DNA of 64,000 nucleotides, taken from positions 62,001-126,000 of the forward strand of contig WIXG01000050.1 in NCBI GenBank assembly GCA_009869945.1. The letters are read 5' to 3'. Position 1 is the first letter of the stretch. Each line of letters starts with the position of its first letter. The DNA is from Mesaphorura yosii (lineage: Eukaryota > Arthropoda > Collembola > Poduromorpha > Tullbergiidae). The notes below the pieces were generated by a model. It was given only the letters and a program-made list of their open reading frames with translations. It was not told the origin of the DNA and searched no databases. Below are positions 42,758 through 55,773 of this stretch, piece by piece. The translations under genes and the position numbers were made by a program.

Positions 42758-42758
42758 A
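42753..42758 (+). terminator. AATAAA overlapping the stop codon of FAS-like copy 2
   Basis: The last codons GCT AAA TAA A contain AATAAA, so stop codon and poly(A) hexamer share bases. If used, the mRNA would have a 3'UTR of only about 20 bases. Another A/T-rich stretch follows at about 42790. Confidence 0.4.
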
Positions 42759-42947
42759 ACTTTTCGTGCGCTCTAGACATTTTTCCGTATAAAAATACAA
42801 AAATATTTTATTCTTTGTAAATAATTGTAACAGTCATTCAGTGCTAATGAAGACACAATACTTTCCTTTACATAAAAGTACTACTTTTAGTTTAGTACGT
42901 AAAGGTTTGGTTGAAGTTGGTTTACGTATTCTGGTTATTTGCTTGAA

Positions 42948-45411
42948 CTAAAGACCTAGAATTTCATTCTCATCACTTGTGCCAACATCTGCGTCTGCTG
43001 TTTCGTTGCAGGGAGCTGAAACGCCTGCATTGTATAGCGTTTCTGAAACAAGTGGCGTAAGTATACTGTTGGTGCTGTATGTCGAAGTTAAAGTGGTAGG
43101 AATAAACACGATGTTGTTACTGTTAATTAGAAGACTTTGTGCTGACTGTGTCTGCGGGAAAAAGGGTTCTGAGATAACAGATCTTAATGGGCCGACCGTA
43201 TCAAAAGTGTGAAGGTTTCCCATGCTTGGATTTGTGGTCATCACCACTGGGCCATTAGCAATCGGAGTACTTGACACAGAGAAAGACGACGGAGTCCAAG
43301 CGAGTGGATCTACTGCAGGGGCTCGATTTAGCAGGCGACCAGTACTTGCTGAAGTTCTGAGCTTGTTAAAGACCGTTACTTCCTCTGGTGGTTTCGGTAG
43401 GATTGGCTTATGGCTGTGAAGGACTTCTTCATAGCGGCGCTTGGAGTTTGGCGATGCCATTGATGCCGTTGTCATTCCGGATTGTGCTGTTGTACTGTTC
43501 ATTGCTGTCGAGATTGGAGTAAGCGTAGCTCTAGGTGGATTTAGTAAAATGACTGAGTTCTGCGGCGGCGGCGCTTGAGACATTACGTTTGTGATCACGG
43601 GGTCATTTTCTCGCAATGAGGTAACACTGACTATGACGGGAGTTGCAGCGGCTGACGAGCTTAATATTCTTATTTGAGGACAACTGACAGAGGCCTGAAG
43701 CCGTGAACTCCCAGACTGGCTTTGCGGAATGATTGAAATCGGCGGCGCTTTATCTACTTGAGTTTTGTCTTCTGGCGGCTGACTTTCTCGGAAGTTTAAA
43801 TTGTACCGGCTGACTTTTTTCGAACCTTTTCTTAGGGGTGCGTACCGTTTTGGAGAATGTTTTACGAAATTGGGGTTGCTGTTGTTAGATGGGTTGTCAT
43901 TCACACGGATGTTACTGTTATTAAATGCTCTGTGCGTCGAACTGCTGGACGCTGTGCCATTGAAATTACTGAAGGACTTTGACGACCTCAACCCTGTCAT
44001 TGTCGCCGCGTCGGATGGCGTTATGTGAATCACATCATTCTCTCTACTTTTCTCGATGGGTTTGTGTTTCGACGCTGCGATATGCTTGTGTTGCCGACTT
44101 GGTATGAAGAGATTTGTGTCTGAATTTGAATTCGAAGTCGGAGTAATTGTAGTACCGAATCTTTTTAAAGCTGCGGCTGTTTGTTCCGGGAGTGGTATCG
44201 ACATTCTCGGCTTCTGAGTGTATAAATTGTGAACTCTACCAACTACCGTTTTCGTTTTTGTAGCTGTCAACAGCGGTGACAAAGAATTAACTCTCACAGA
44301 AGGTTGACATGTGGTAGATGAACTGCTAATCTTCGGAACAAACTCATGTTCATCGATAGAATTGGGTGGCGGTGTTGAAAATCTTGTGGGAGCTGGATTT
44401 TCTTGGCTTTGATTGTCTTCGGAAGTACAGCTTTTGTCTGGTTGAGAGGAAGGTTTCTCGCAATGTGCCGTCTTCGTTATCACTCGAACATGAGTACGTT
44501 TCAAATGACGCCGTCGTACTTTGTGGTCTTTTCGAGAAGAAGCACTTGATGTCACACCGGCTTCATCTCCTGGAACATTTTCTGGTGGCTTTTCGGCGGC
44601 TGCATCAAATAATTCCACAATATTCATTAGAAATGGAACACTGTAGCTGGAGCGCGTAAATTGCTGGATGAAATCCTCGTCGTCGATATCAACTGTTGAA
44701 CAAATTAGTTCCTTTATGCACCAATTAAATAGTTAATTAGATTCACCTGCTCCGTTAACTAAGTTAACTTACACGGCAGTCCTTTGCTTTCACCACGATT
44801 CGATAGGTACTTCTCTCGCAGGTGATCATTTATGTTGTACGACTCAAGCCCGTCTACATAAGGAGTAAAAAATGTCAGAACCTTACTCAACCAATTCAAG
44901 GAATTAATATTTCGCATTCACGTTACCTCTCACGTTTTTGTAATGGTTATGGGCATGGGTCGCTTGACGTACAATAAACTTCTTCTTTAGCACATCAAGT
45001 TTAACCTGTGCTCTGACTTTTGGAATGCTCTTCAGGTATTCCTCCTGTTCTTCCTCATCTATCTCTGAAAATTGAGCCAATGTGCAAAATTAAAATTATT
45101 ACTTATGGCGTCGTGAGAGATTCTTGCTTACCAGTGCCAAATAAAATCTCCATTTTCTCCTTCAATGCCAGTAAATCAGAGTCATCACAAGGAAATGATA
45201 ATCGCGGGATACCATCACCGTCATCGTCAGTAACGTCACCCGCCCGCCTTGGCGGCATTCGTTCATCGTTATCGTCACAATTTTCAATCGTCATCCGCTC
45301 TGGTTCAACATCACAAATTTCAATCGTCGTCCGTTCTGGTTCATCATCATCGTAACAATCTTCAATCGTCGTCCGCTCTGGTTCATCGTCGAACCAGACA
45401 GTAGCAGCCAT
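42948..45411 (-). CDS. Large unrecognised protein with acidic repeats and disordered Ser/Thr/Pro-rich tail
   Basis: Four minus-strand exons (45411-45132, 45064-44927, 44853-44773, 44692-42948) join to 747 residues in phase. The N-terminus has three near-repeats of EPERTTIE followed by acidic residues. A short conserved-looking helical region (residues about 75-190) reads LALKEKMEILFGTEIDEEEQ, KVRAQVKLDVLKKKFIVRQA, THAHNHYKN, DHLREKYLSNRGE, then DIDDEDFIQQFTRSS. The remaining ~550 residues are Ser/Thr/Pro/Asn rich and probably disordered, with basic patches (RKDHKVRRRHLKRTH; KRYAPLRKGSKKVSRYN) and a final acidic tail. It could be a scaffold or nuclear regulatory protein; I do not recognise the family. 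The helical block is the part to search. Start: first ATG in frame (MAATVWFDDEPE). Confidence 0.7.
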
Positions 45412-46984
45412 TGCTATCAATTATTGAATTGAGCTGAAACAATAAAAGACATGTACTGTTTAAGCATTGGCCATTTAGGTAAAACGATTGTTAGTGAAAT
45501 TCAATCTCCTTGCACTTGTATTTGACATAAAGAGCGCATGAGAAACCCGCCGAATATTTATGAATTAGCCAGCTCAGATTCGGTTCTTAGGAATGCTAAA
45601 TACAAGTACTGCGTCATCGCATCAGAATAATTGCATTTCCCGTCTTCCTCCGGTCTACAGTTATTGAGCGAGGTTAATGACACTTGACCCACATTTGAAA
45701 TTACGATTATTACCGAATGGATTGTTAGTTGATTTGTTTAATAAGTCGGGTTCAAGTCTTACCTTTGGTATCGGGGAAGAACACATGAATTGGTGAATCA
45801 ACTCCGCGTTATCACATTGATCATTGACATCGACGTTGCAGCTGCAGTATGAACACTTACGCAACCACCTCTTTACATTGTGCTATCTGATACGATTACT
45901 TGATGACTTTTGTGACATTTTTATTGCCCAATTATAGCTATAAACAATGCAGGGCAGGGTCAAACGAAGAATACTAAATTACAGCTTACTTGATAAACCA
46001 AATTAATGGAGCCTATTTGCTGAGTTGCATTTTCTTTTCTCTCCGGGCTCACATGAAATGAGCGAGCGCGACACTCTAGACGGAAAGAAAAATGCAAGGC
46101 AGGCAGAAAGGGATTTTAGAGTTTGAAACTTGAAACATGAAACCAACCAACGCAAGGCATGAGGGACCCAAGCCAAGCCAAGAAGCTCGCTTCGTTCCAA
46201 ATGCTGCCGAGCAGGATTGGGGCATCACGATAAAATGCCAACTGCGTGCGTGGCAGTCGTTCGCTTGCTCCTCGTTAACCAGTTGAGTTGTTGCCAGTGC
46301 CAGCGTGTTATTGGAAGCTCAGATGGAGGTTGCCGTCCTTGCCATCGCATCGCATTACCGCACCGAGTAAAGTAACTTCAAGTTTAGCCGGCGTGTGCGC
46401 TGAGTTCTGGCCTAGGTGGCATGGCGTGGCGTGGCGTCAGCGTTCAGACTTCAGTGGTTAACCCTTTGCTTACTTGCATTATCATAATGGCCGATTTATC
46501 AATAGGGAAAGAATGTAACAACCAACAGCTCGTAGATAATGATAAAATGAATGAAGTCTTCAATGATTAAATGCATGAGAGCGTCCAAGACAGATCAAGT
46601 TACAGGAGATGATTAGCCACGGAACATTGGACACCAAATTAGCAACGAGGGCGACGGCAGACCTTTTGTAACAATGACAGACGTTTCGTCCCGCCGTGGC
46701 TCGTTAGACACAAAAGAAGCTCAAGGTCGAGTCTTCAGGCCGGCCAAGCCTTCATTTTCGGCAGGTAGGCCGAATTTCGGTGAGCATTAAGCAGGAATCA
46801 GGTCACAATAGATTTAATTCATTCAAAGCTCAAATATCACATCGAAATAATTACCAATTCATGGAATCTGAATGAAGCTTAATACCAAACACCACATACA
46901 GCACGGCAAGTAGTAACACAGAAGAGTATTTTAATTACATTACAGGTACGTGGTCATTGTCTTTGAAGCTGGAGTGGCGAATGG
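45412..46984. other. Intergenic, no gene seen
   Basis: Promoter of the minus-strand gene ending at 42948 and 3' region of the GPCR. Short GC-rich motifs (GGCGTGGCGTGGCGT near 46425) occur. No convincing frame. Confidence 0.5.
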
Positions 46985-49900
46985 TCAAATGACGGAAGTG
47001 ACGGGGAAGCTGTCCATGACGACGACGACCGACTCGCGATGTGACTGTAGATTCGGGTGAGATTTCTGACTTGTCGCGTTGCTTGTGCAGTTTGTATTGT
47101 TTGTGGTATTTGGCTCGCAGGTGCATCTGACAGTTCTACAGCCGCCGCCATCACCCGCACGACGTGGGTTCGCCATTCCATGACGAAGTCGATGACTGCT
47201 AACACTCCATTTCTTCCTATCGCTCACTGTTGTGGTGGCTGCTACTCCCGTACGGGCTTCTTTCCAACCGCAGCAGGCCAGCATGGACCGGTCCTGCAGC
47301 AGACATAATTTCTGATTCCCTTTTGAATTCCTGTCGTTTCCACTGCCACCGCTGGTACGATTCCCTCGAGTGTAATTTCCATACACGAACGGATTCACAC
47401 AAGAGTTGGCGACGGCCATCATGAAAAGCCCGTCCTGGAGACCCTTGTTCAGTTGCTTAGCAGATTGGCGATCAAACATGTACCTGCAAAGAAAAGAACA
47501 AGTTAAATTCGCTTATTTTGATACCTCGCGCTTCGATTAACCGTTAAATTGCCTCTGTCCCGACCCGAGCCACTACAGACTGTTCAGGGAATTGATTAAT
47601 TCCTTCCTACCTTAGATCAAAGGGTTCCACTTCTCAATAATCACGCCGCGCATAAACACTTACCAGAGCACCATCACCACGTACGGTGTCCAGGAGACGA
47701 CAAACACCAGCACAATTATGAAAGTGAGGCGAAGTATTTTCCACTTTGCACGTGCCATCATCTGGACTGCTGCGTCATTCGTGGAGCTCATCGCATTCCC
47801 GCAAAGGGTACAAGTGGTTGTAGTTCCATTAGCGGCATTTGAACTCGGGCCGCTATGATTGTGAGTCTGGCTCTGAATATGGGTATGGCCTTGGCCGAAT
47901 CGTGATGGATTCGTACTGGCGTTTGCCTTCCTTTCCATCGCCGCCATCGTCGTCGTATTCCGCCGCAGCAGAATCACTTTCGTTGAGCCAAAGTCTTGTC
48001 TGTCTTCAGTGGTGGTGGAACCAGCCTCGGGCCCAGTTCGTAGGAGTTGGCGTCGAACCGAAGCCACTTGCTGCCTGTGCTCTCTGGATTTCCTGACGAT
48101 TTTCCACAGAATCATTGAGTATGAGAAGACGATGACGGCCAGCGGGATAAAGTACATCCCAAACACCGAGAACAGGCTGTAAATCATCTCATCCTTCTCC
48201 GTTGTCAGAAAGTTGTAGGTCACGCACTGCTGGAACGTCGTGTACTTGGGATGGCGTTGGACGCTGAAGACGAGACTCTGGAGAGGACAAGAACAAACTC
48301 TTGAATTATTAAGCTAGAATAATGAAATACCTGAACGAAAATGCAATGAATACGAGTCTAGGCAGTCAAGCGTGAAGAATCTCGCTCAGTCTCAAGAGGA
48401 AGGCTGCCAGGCGACCCAAACTTTAATCAACGAGTTCAAGGTGCAACCAGAGCATGGCGATATGATAGCATGTAATTATTTCCGAGTTCTGAGAGACAGC
48501 TGCTTGGAGCCAGGTGCCGATGCAATGAGAAATGGAAAATATGACGTGGCTGTGATGAGGAAATGATGCGATCATAAAGTTTTAATAAAATTCTGCACTG
48601 TTTCATTACATTCATAAATGCGGGCGCATAAAGTGAAAGAGATACAGGCGGATTCTTCTGCATTCTGAATCATCCGTTGCCTGTTAGCGTAGCGTGGACA
48701 GTAATTTGATTGACGCAGTTTCTAAAATGCAATTCAGGTTTTACAAGAAACCGAATCTGATTCCATAAATTCCGTGACAAGGAGAAAATAGACGACGGAG
48801 GAGGACGACCGTATCGTAAATTCTCATTATGCAGATAAAATTAGCCAAATTTTGCAGTCTAGAAGTCAAAAGCCTGTGCTCTGCTCGAAGCTGGTCGCCA
48901 GCAGCACATTCTGTATTAATTTAACAAGAAATCATCATTTCATTTCAGGCGTTCATGAAAGTTTATTGGAATTAGGAGCTTTGTTCGTTAGACATTTCAT
49001 TACACGGTTGCTTGGCGCTTAGAAGCGCTACCCTCGTCGTGGAACGAAGAGCACGAACAAAAGCATGCAAAAGCAGCAGTTTAGGAGTCCAGTATTCTGT
49101 ATTCGCATTTGTCAGGCATCCGGCTTCTTGCTTACGTAAATTGAGTTAAGCGTAGCCGTCCATTATGCATGGATATGGAACACGGCCTGGCCTTTCCCGG
49201 ATAAACTGGATCGAAATTTCGACTCGAATTTCTCAGAAACTCAGTTCTCAGAAATAACACGTTTATAACTCATTTGGCTTCTTATCCCGATGTGTATTTG
49301 TATTAGCATATAGCCTTTCCTTGGAATTGGCTCTGGCTTGTTTTTGTGTCAAGTGCGAAGCGTCAAATGTGAAAGTAACGAAACTGGCGTTACTAAAAGT
49401 AAGCACAAGCAGCAACTGGGATCAGACTTTAGACAACTCAATAACAAATGCTGATGCACGTAAGTAGATGTAAACATGTCGTTGATCGTGATGGAGAAAT
49501 CGTGTGACGGCTCCATTATCTATCTGTCTCCACTATGCTCTGTCACGTTGTCATCTTATTTATGCGCAGAAAAATGGAGGAAGGCATTCAAGCACTCCTC
49601 TCACGAAAAAGTCGAAAGGGGTATATCGCATTACGTGTTACGTATTCTCAATTTAGAAATTGGGAAACTTCATTGCAAATTAAATTCTATCTTCAATATA
49701 AGTATTGATGCTGTTGAAACTGTTAGCCTTTCGCCCTAATAGTGAAGACTTGGAGTGAAAATAAATCATAACGACAACAACGAGACACAACGCTAATCGA
49801 ACCATGGCCAGCGGGCGATGAAAATGTGAAAAAGGAGACCCGAGACGCAGTAAGACAAAAGACGAAGACAGTTAGACGTTAGACTGATTGGCAGGTGTTC

Positions 49901-50543
49901 GGAGCCCAAAACGGAATAATACATCCGCTCTTAATGTCTTAATGCATAATTCCAGGAATAACTACACAATACAATGCCCTACCTGAGGAGCTGCCGCAAC
50001 CGCCGCACAAAGCCAGGCTGCCGCGAGCATCGCCTTCACGCGCCGTCCACCACGCACCATCCTCAGCGGGTAAACAATAGCGTAAAGACGGTCCACACTT
50101 ATCACGACGATTATCATAGAACTCGCGTAGAGTCCAAATGCGCGGCCAAACTGCACCACTTTACATACAAAGTCTCCGCCGTACCACTGAATCGTGGACC
50201 GCCAAATGATTTCGCTGGGGATCACGACAGTAATTACGAGAAGATCGGCCAGAGACAGGTGGATGATGAGGATCGTGATGCGCCACTTCAGCGCAAGTCG
50301 GTGGCGGTAGAAGGAAATCAGGACGGAGAGATTGCCCGTGACGCCCAGAAATAGGAGGATCATGTAAAAGAAGATTGTGCGGAGGGAAGTTGGCGAGATC
50401 GCCGTGTACTCGAGGGGAAGGTTGAGATCAGAACCGGAATCTGAAGTTAATGACGAGTTGGGGTTGGACGTGTCCGTTAAGATGTCGCCGTCCGGTGCCC
50501 AAGAATTGTTGCCGAAGAGTAAATTGGGATTTTCGAAAGCCAT
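46985..50543 (-). CDS. Neuropeptide GPCR of the GnRH/AKH/corazonin superfamily
   Basis: Three minus-strand exons (50543-49983, 48277-47664, 47483-46985) join to 557 residues. A glycosylatable N-terminus (NNSW, NSSL) is followed by seven hydrophobic helices. Diagnostic features: LSLADLLVI in helix 2, the helix 3 Cys in [32 protein letters not shown] after helix 3, and the extracellular loop [20 protein letters not shown] leading into helix 5, typical of GnRH, adipokinetic hormone and corazonin receptors. Then [14 protein letters not shown] in helix 6 and NPFVYGNY (NPxxY) in helix 7. Intracellular loop 3 is long, with CTLCGN and low-complexity stretches. Which ligand it binds cannot be decided from sequence alone. 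It couples to G proteins at the plasma membrane. The first intron is 1.7 kb, among the longest here. Confidence 0.9.
48278..49982 (-). other. Long intron of the neuropeptide receptor
   Basis: About 1.7 kb between exons 1 and 2. Only short frames on either strand (63 and 87 codons on plus) and no repeat copy seen. Its length, against a typical 60-100 bp for this window, makes it a candidate for enhancers. Confidence 0.5.
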
Positions 50544-53500
50544 GTTGATGTTTATCAATTCAGGGATTTAGCGTTTATCACTTTTAGCCTTTCTGCGTTA
50601 ACACTTTTCACATTTGACATTGACCGTGACCGTCACGGCATTCTGAACCTTTCACCTCGAAGCCTTTAATCACACTGACTTGTCTTTGACTTTCACATCG
50701 TGACATAATGCATTCACAATGCCAGGCCTTCTTTCTTGTGTCTTTATGTAATGAGAGTGGTGATAAAACTCAAGGTTATGACAGATGATGGTGATGGAGA
50801 AAGTTTTTATCTCATCCACGGCCACAACTGTCGTCTACAAGTCATAATCGAGAGTCAAGACGACGCCTTGCTTGAGATTGCACTCTCGTGCACTTTTTCT
50901 AATCTAATCTGCTCTCTGTTGACAACCGACTTACGACTACGACTGCTTTTAGTTTGGTTTGGTCTGTGTAAAGCGAGCAATGTCAGTAATGTCAGCAATC
51001 TATTTTTGTGCTCCACCAGAGACCAGACCACCGCTGTTGTATGCGGTCTCGTTATTCCGTTATTCCAAGCTCTTGCTGCTCTGAATTGAAGAACGCGCGA
51101 TGTCGATGAGCGATGTGATCTCGGACGAAGCTCTCATTGAATTGTATCCGATTCTGAATTTTTGCAACAAACTAGAACCCGAGCAGAGTCTTGGTCTTGA
51201 ATCTCAGTGTTCAGTTCTCCGCGATGGAATGCAATGCAGAGTTCGAGATCCCCGCTGATCAACCATTTTGCCCCATTGTATTGGTTTCACACCCAATTCA
51301 CTTGCACACCATTTCGCGTTCACGATAAATTGAGCTTGGAGTCGGAGTCTTCATCCGATTTGGTAAGCGTAAAGTTGATAAATGCTAAGACGACTAAGTG
51401 CACCGGGTTGAAGGTAAAACTATTCTTTCCACTTCCGCTGCTTATATATTTGTGCAATGAAAGTCCCTGCTTGTTTCCACGAACTTTCGCAGGTGAAAGT
51501 TGGAAAGTGCAGTTTAATATGAAATGACAATGGGACCGCAGTTCGTAGTTGGGGTCTCGGGCTGCTGCACTGGAGCAAATCTTGCAACAGAATTTTATAA
51601 AGCCTCCAATGTCAATTCTGGATTAATGAAGAGCAAGAGTAGAAGCTCTTCTTAATAATGGATCACAGGAGTTGATGTTGATGTTGATGGGTGTAGAAGT
51701 TGACAAAGCAAAGTAAAGTGCAAAGTATTTGTGCTACTTCCATTAACAGCCCCAACGATTGTAATCTTCTCGCCTCCTTTCATTCCGCTTTCTGTCCGAG
51801 TTTAGAATTTTCTCTTTTGTTCTTTTTATTGCCAGTACGCTTTTCACTTCGCGTGAAAGATGTGTTGTGCCTTCGCTTTTCGTGAAAAGCGTGCACTTAA
51901 ACACTCGAAATCTCAGGACTTATGGAAGTTCGACTTCCAAACACTTAACTTGCATTCGCATTTTGGAACCTGTAAGCAGCAGATGTGCAGGCGCCTGTTG
52001 ATCTCACTTCAAGCCTTCACTATTTAACGAGAGACGACGACAGGGTCGCATCGAGGCTTAACGACGGCACATCAGTTGGCACAGTACTACGGTGGGTTCA
52101 ACTGGCACAGCACTGGTACGGCTAAGATAAACATCAAAGAAACAGATTAGATAGAACATTCTCGGATGTCGGATATCTAGTTCCAAGGATTCCTTAGAAC
52201 TAGACTTAAATTTCGAGTAGTTCCTGTTCGAACTCAAGACCTGATGAACAATGCTATTGAATTTTGAATTCTTTAAATACTTTTACTTTGTATTCACTGC
52301 ACTCTACGCTTTCGAGTTTTAAACAACTCAATACTCAACAAAGCACAGCCACTACGCTGGGTTCAAAGGGAATTGGAAGCGTCCAAGACTTTAACCGGAA
52401 CGGATTGAAAAAAGTTTAATTCGGATGATCTGAGCAAAGCAAAGGGTGAAGATTTACTTGGAGTACGAAAGCTTAGCAGAAAATCGGACCGGAATCATTC
52501 CAGGCTAACAACCACTGAACTTGAACTGCGCACTGCGATTTGCGGGTGAGAGCGAGAAGAAGAATTGAGAAGAAAATGAAATGATGAAATGAAAGCTTTG
52601 GAACACGAACTGAGGCAATGCGAGAAAAAAGCGAAACAATATTTGATTTGAATGCTGAACGTGATAGTCACTTAAATTCCATTCAGAGACGGACTCAGAG
52701 AATTCAGAATCATGTCATAAATGCATTTTTCATCATTATTTCGAAAGTGCCTATTATTTGCTTCCAGACCATGGGCAAAGCAAAGCTATGCTGGCAGATC
52801 ACATCTCGAACCAATTTCTCATGGCGTAAGATGTATTATTAAAAAGCAAAAGGTCCTGGTAAGTCCTAATACATTTTATTGTGTACACGTATGCCTATGC
52901 CTGCCTGTACACAAAGATACTGGCGGCAGTACGAATAACGAATAACTTTCACTTAATAATGCTTGAATGCGTCTTTAGAAAGAAGACGAGAAAAAGCGAA
53001 GCGCTTCAGACAGGAAACTTCCAAATAGAAATGGCTGATTCGGATTTTAGAAAACTTGACACGTTCTTCGAGTTTTCCAGTCTTTTGAGTTATTTTCCGA
53101 GATAAGAACTGAGAACTGAAATTGGCCTAAATATCTTGAGAGGATCTTGAGAATGTGACGCTGGGTTGACAGGAAACAGGCATAAAGTGCAAAAAGAAGC
53201 ATAGCCTCCGGTTAAAATGCGGATGGAGATCGAACACAACACAACGCGTCTTGAGACATAAGACCAAATAACAAGATTTCGGTTTCATGAGTCTAGTCTG
53301 GGTCTGGGTCGCGTCTAGAATCGTAAATTCGTGTTAGCTGCAAGCAAAACATTCGTTAGCGCGATCGAGCTGCTCGTGCTCGGTAATCTCAATTTCTGTT
53401 TTTGGCGAACCAGCCCTTTAGGAAAGGAAACGACCGGTTGACCTTGATAGAAAATAGCAGCGAAAGTAGGCACGATAGAAATAGATTCTTATCAATGTGG

Positions 53501-55773
53501 GGCTCGGGCTCGGCAAATAATTGAATGGGGGTTGTAAACGGGCCGTGGCATGGCCTTCCTGACTGTAAATCATAACAAAGCATGAAACCGTGCATGACAG
53601 TAGTTACCACGCTCCGAATCGTGCTGCATGCATAAGTCGTATAAATATCCAAAGCTAGTACGTGACTTTCATCAGGTATATGCGTTTATGAGTCTTCAAA
53701 CAAGCAAATGAAAATATTGACGAAGGCCGAATCTGATAAGAGGCCAACCTTGATATTGACCTGGGAAGGTCACTAGCGAGCAAGCTCAAAGACTAAAATT
53801 AAATCTCAGCTTCCAGCGAGTTCGTGGCTCGCCGAAGTTTTCAAATTCCGGGATTTAATGTTTAGTATCGCCATCCTTCGCGACTTGGTCGAAGGATATC
53901 TAACCACGGCCATGAAAACCTTTGCGCACTTCAAAGGTGAGTTTCGATTTCAAAATCCGTGCCTCTTCATTCCATTTCTGTTTGAAGTATCCAATTAGGC
54001 ACCAAAACACAATAAGAATCCAATAATAGGATAACAAAAAAGAACAAAACCTTTTCACATTGTCGCAGAGCAATGGTGGCAACTGGCCAAAGAGGTCCCC
54101 CTCGTTAGGGCTAGATTTCAGTCTCACATGTAGTCTCAAAGCGATTTGAGTTAATAATTTAGCTATACTACTCCAGCTGGCATGTTATTATTGGACCGGG
54201 TTCTAAAAACTGAAGCTGGCTAATAGGCAATCGGAAGCACTAGTTGTAGAGTTTAGAAGAGTACTTGAGGCTTGGGCCTAAAAGCGTCGCGTTGCATTCA
54301 ATACCGCAAAATCCCATTGTAGATTGTAATCTAGCCAAGTTACTCGCTGCACTGGGGTCATGCAACATTCACGCGCACACCACTAAAGAACAGAGTAGAT
54401 GGATTTGTAGCTATAAAGTTAATTATGCATCTCATCGCATATCGCATCGTTCCGTCCGTGTCTGCATCGCATTGATAGAACGCAAAGTTTTGTGCTTCTG
54501 CAGCAGTCAGGCAAAAAGAGACGAGATTATAACAATGCGTAGTACGATAGGAAAATTCCAGGTTTAATTGTTTACGTTTGGTAATGAATGACGAACTTGC
54601 ATGTGATTGTGATGCTTCAATGTGGCATGAGGGATGCATAAACTCAAAGCTAATTGGGAACACCAACATTAACAATGTTGTAGTATCAAAATAGCACCAA
54701 GACCAAGACCTGTTGGTATTAGCTCTTTGTGTCATTGAATCTACCTTTTAGCTTTTTTTAAGCTCTGGGTGGCTTTCTATCATATGTGAGTGTAACCGCA
54801 CGCACCAAGATTCTCCATCCCGTATTTCTTGTTATGAGGTTTCACTTTCAGTTCATGTTCATTCAGTTTAGTCATAGTCATGCAAGTAGTTGTACCACAG
54901 TAGTCATCGAGTGAATCCGACTTTTTTTTGCAAATTACGTACTGAGCAGTGGTTCTACGTCCTGAGTTCCGTATTGGTTCTAAGAACACGTTGCGGGTGA
55001 CAGTGACGGTACAGTCGTAGTCATTAAATGGTAAGTTTTCATGGACAATACGTTTCTTTCCTTATGCTGGCAAATTTCAACTTGGTATTTTGGGGAATAT
55101 TGCAGAAATTCCGTTTGTGGCGAGTTGGATAAGTCGAACTGAACTAGTCGAATACAACTTTTCATGAAGAATACACCAGCAGCTCTGTATTAATTCTTCG
55201 TGAAAATCTGACAAGAATACAAATAACAAATACAGTGTTTGGACAAAGCAATCATACCGGAGAATGTAAAGGTTAGCATATTTCAAGTCCTTTAAGCGAT
55301 AGACATTCAAATATTTAACTGAGAAGTTACGCGGCAAAGCTATCAGTCAATTGCTCGACTGTTGCTTTTGTGTGTTTTCAGCGATAATCTTCATAGATCT
55401 GAACAAGCACAACTGGCACCAGCCGATACCAAAGCGGACACACATGAATGATGTAACAAGAAACTACAAAAAGATGATTTGGTTTCATTTTTAGATCAAT
55501 TCCGGCAGAGACATTCCGTTCCTCCCATCGTGACTACGTGACAAACGACAAGTATTAATCACTTTATTGTATGACGCGACAGAAGAACGTGGATTAATCC
55601 TATTTAAGGCAACACAGAAGATAGAATCAATTTTATGCTTTTCACAGTTGGCAAGACTATCAGACTGTTTAGGCTGGACAGCTGCGTAAAGAATTAGGGA
55701 GTCGCTTTTATTCTCTCATTCAGTCAGTATTGTGTGGTAGAGGACAGAGGAACATCGAAATGTGCTGGTGAAG
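50544..55773. other. Gene desert between the GPCR and the Na+/H+ exchanger
   Basis: About 5.2 kb without a recognisable gene on either strand. Frames do not exceed about 125 codons and carry no motifs or splice-linked continuation. It probably contains 5' noncoding exons and regulatory DNA for the two divergent genes. A short repeated phrase (TGGCACAG) occurs near 52075 and 52110. Confidence 0.5.

Noticed and set aside
45103-45420. Minus-strand tandem CGTCGTCCGCTCTGG-type repeat as a CRISPR-like or minisatellite array
   Set aside because: The three units lie in frame inside the first coding exon of the unknown protein and encode EPERTTIE repeats.
48372-48566. Plus-strand 64-codon frame inside the receptor intron
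   Set aside because: Begins with GTG rather than ATG, has no homologue that I recognise, and has no splice or promoter context.
54265-54735. Overlapping plus (100 codons) and minus (125 codons) frames in the gene desert
   Set aside because: Mutually antisense, no motifs, no signal peptide or splice continuation; consistent with chance.
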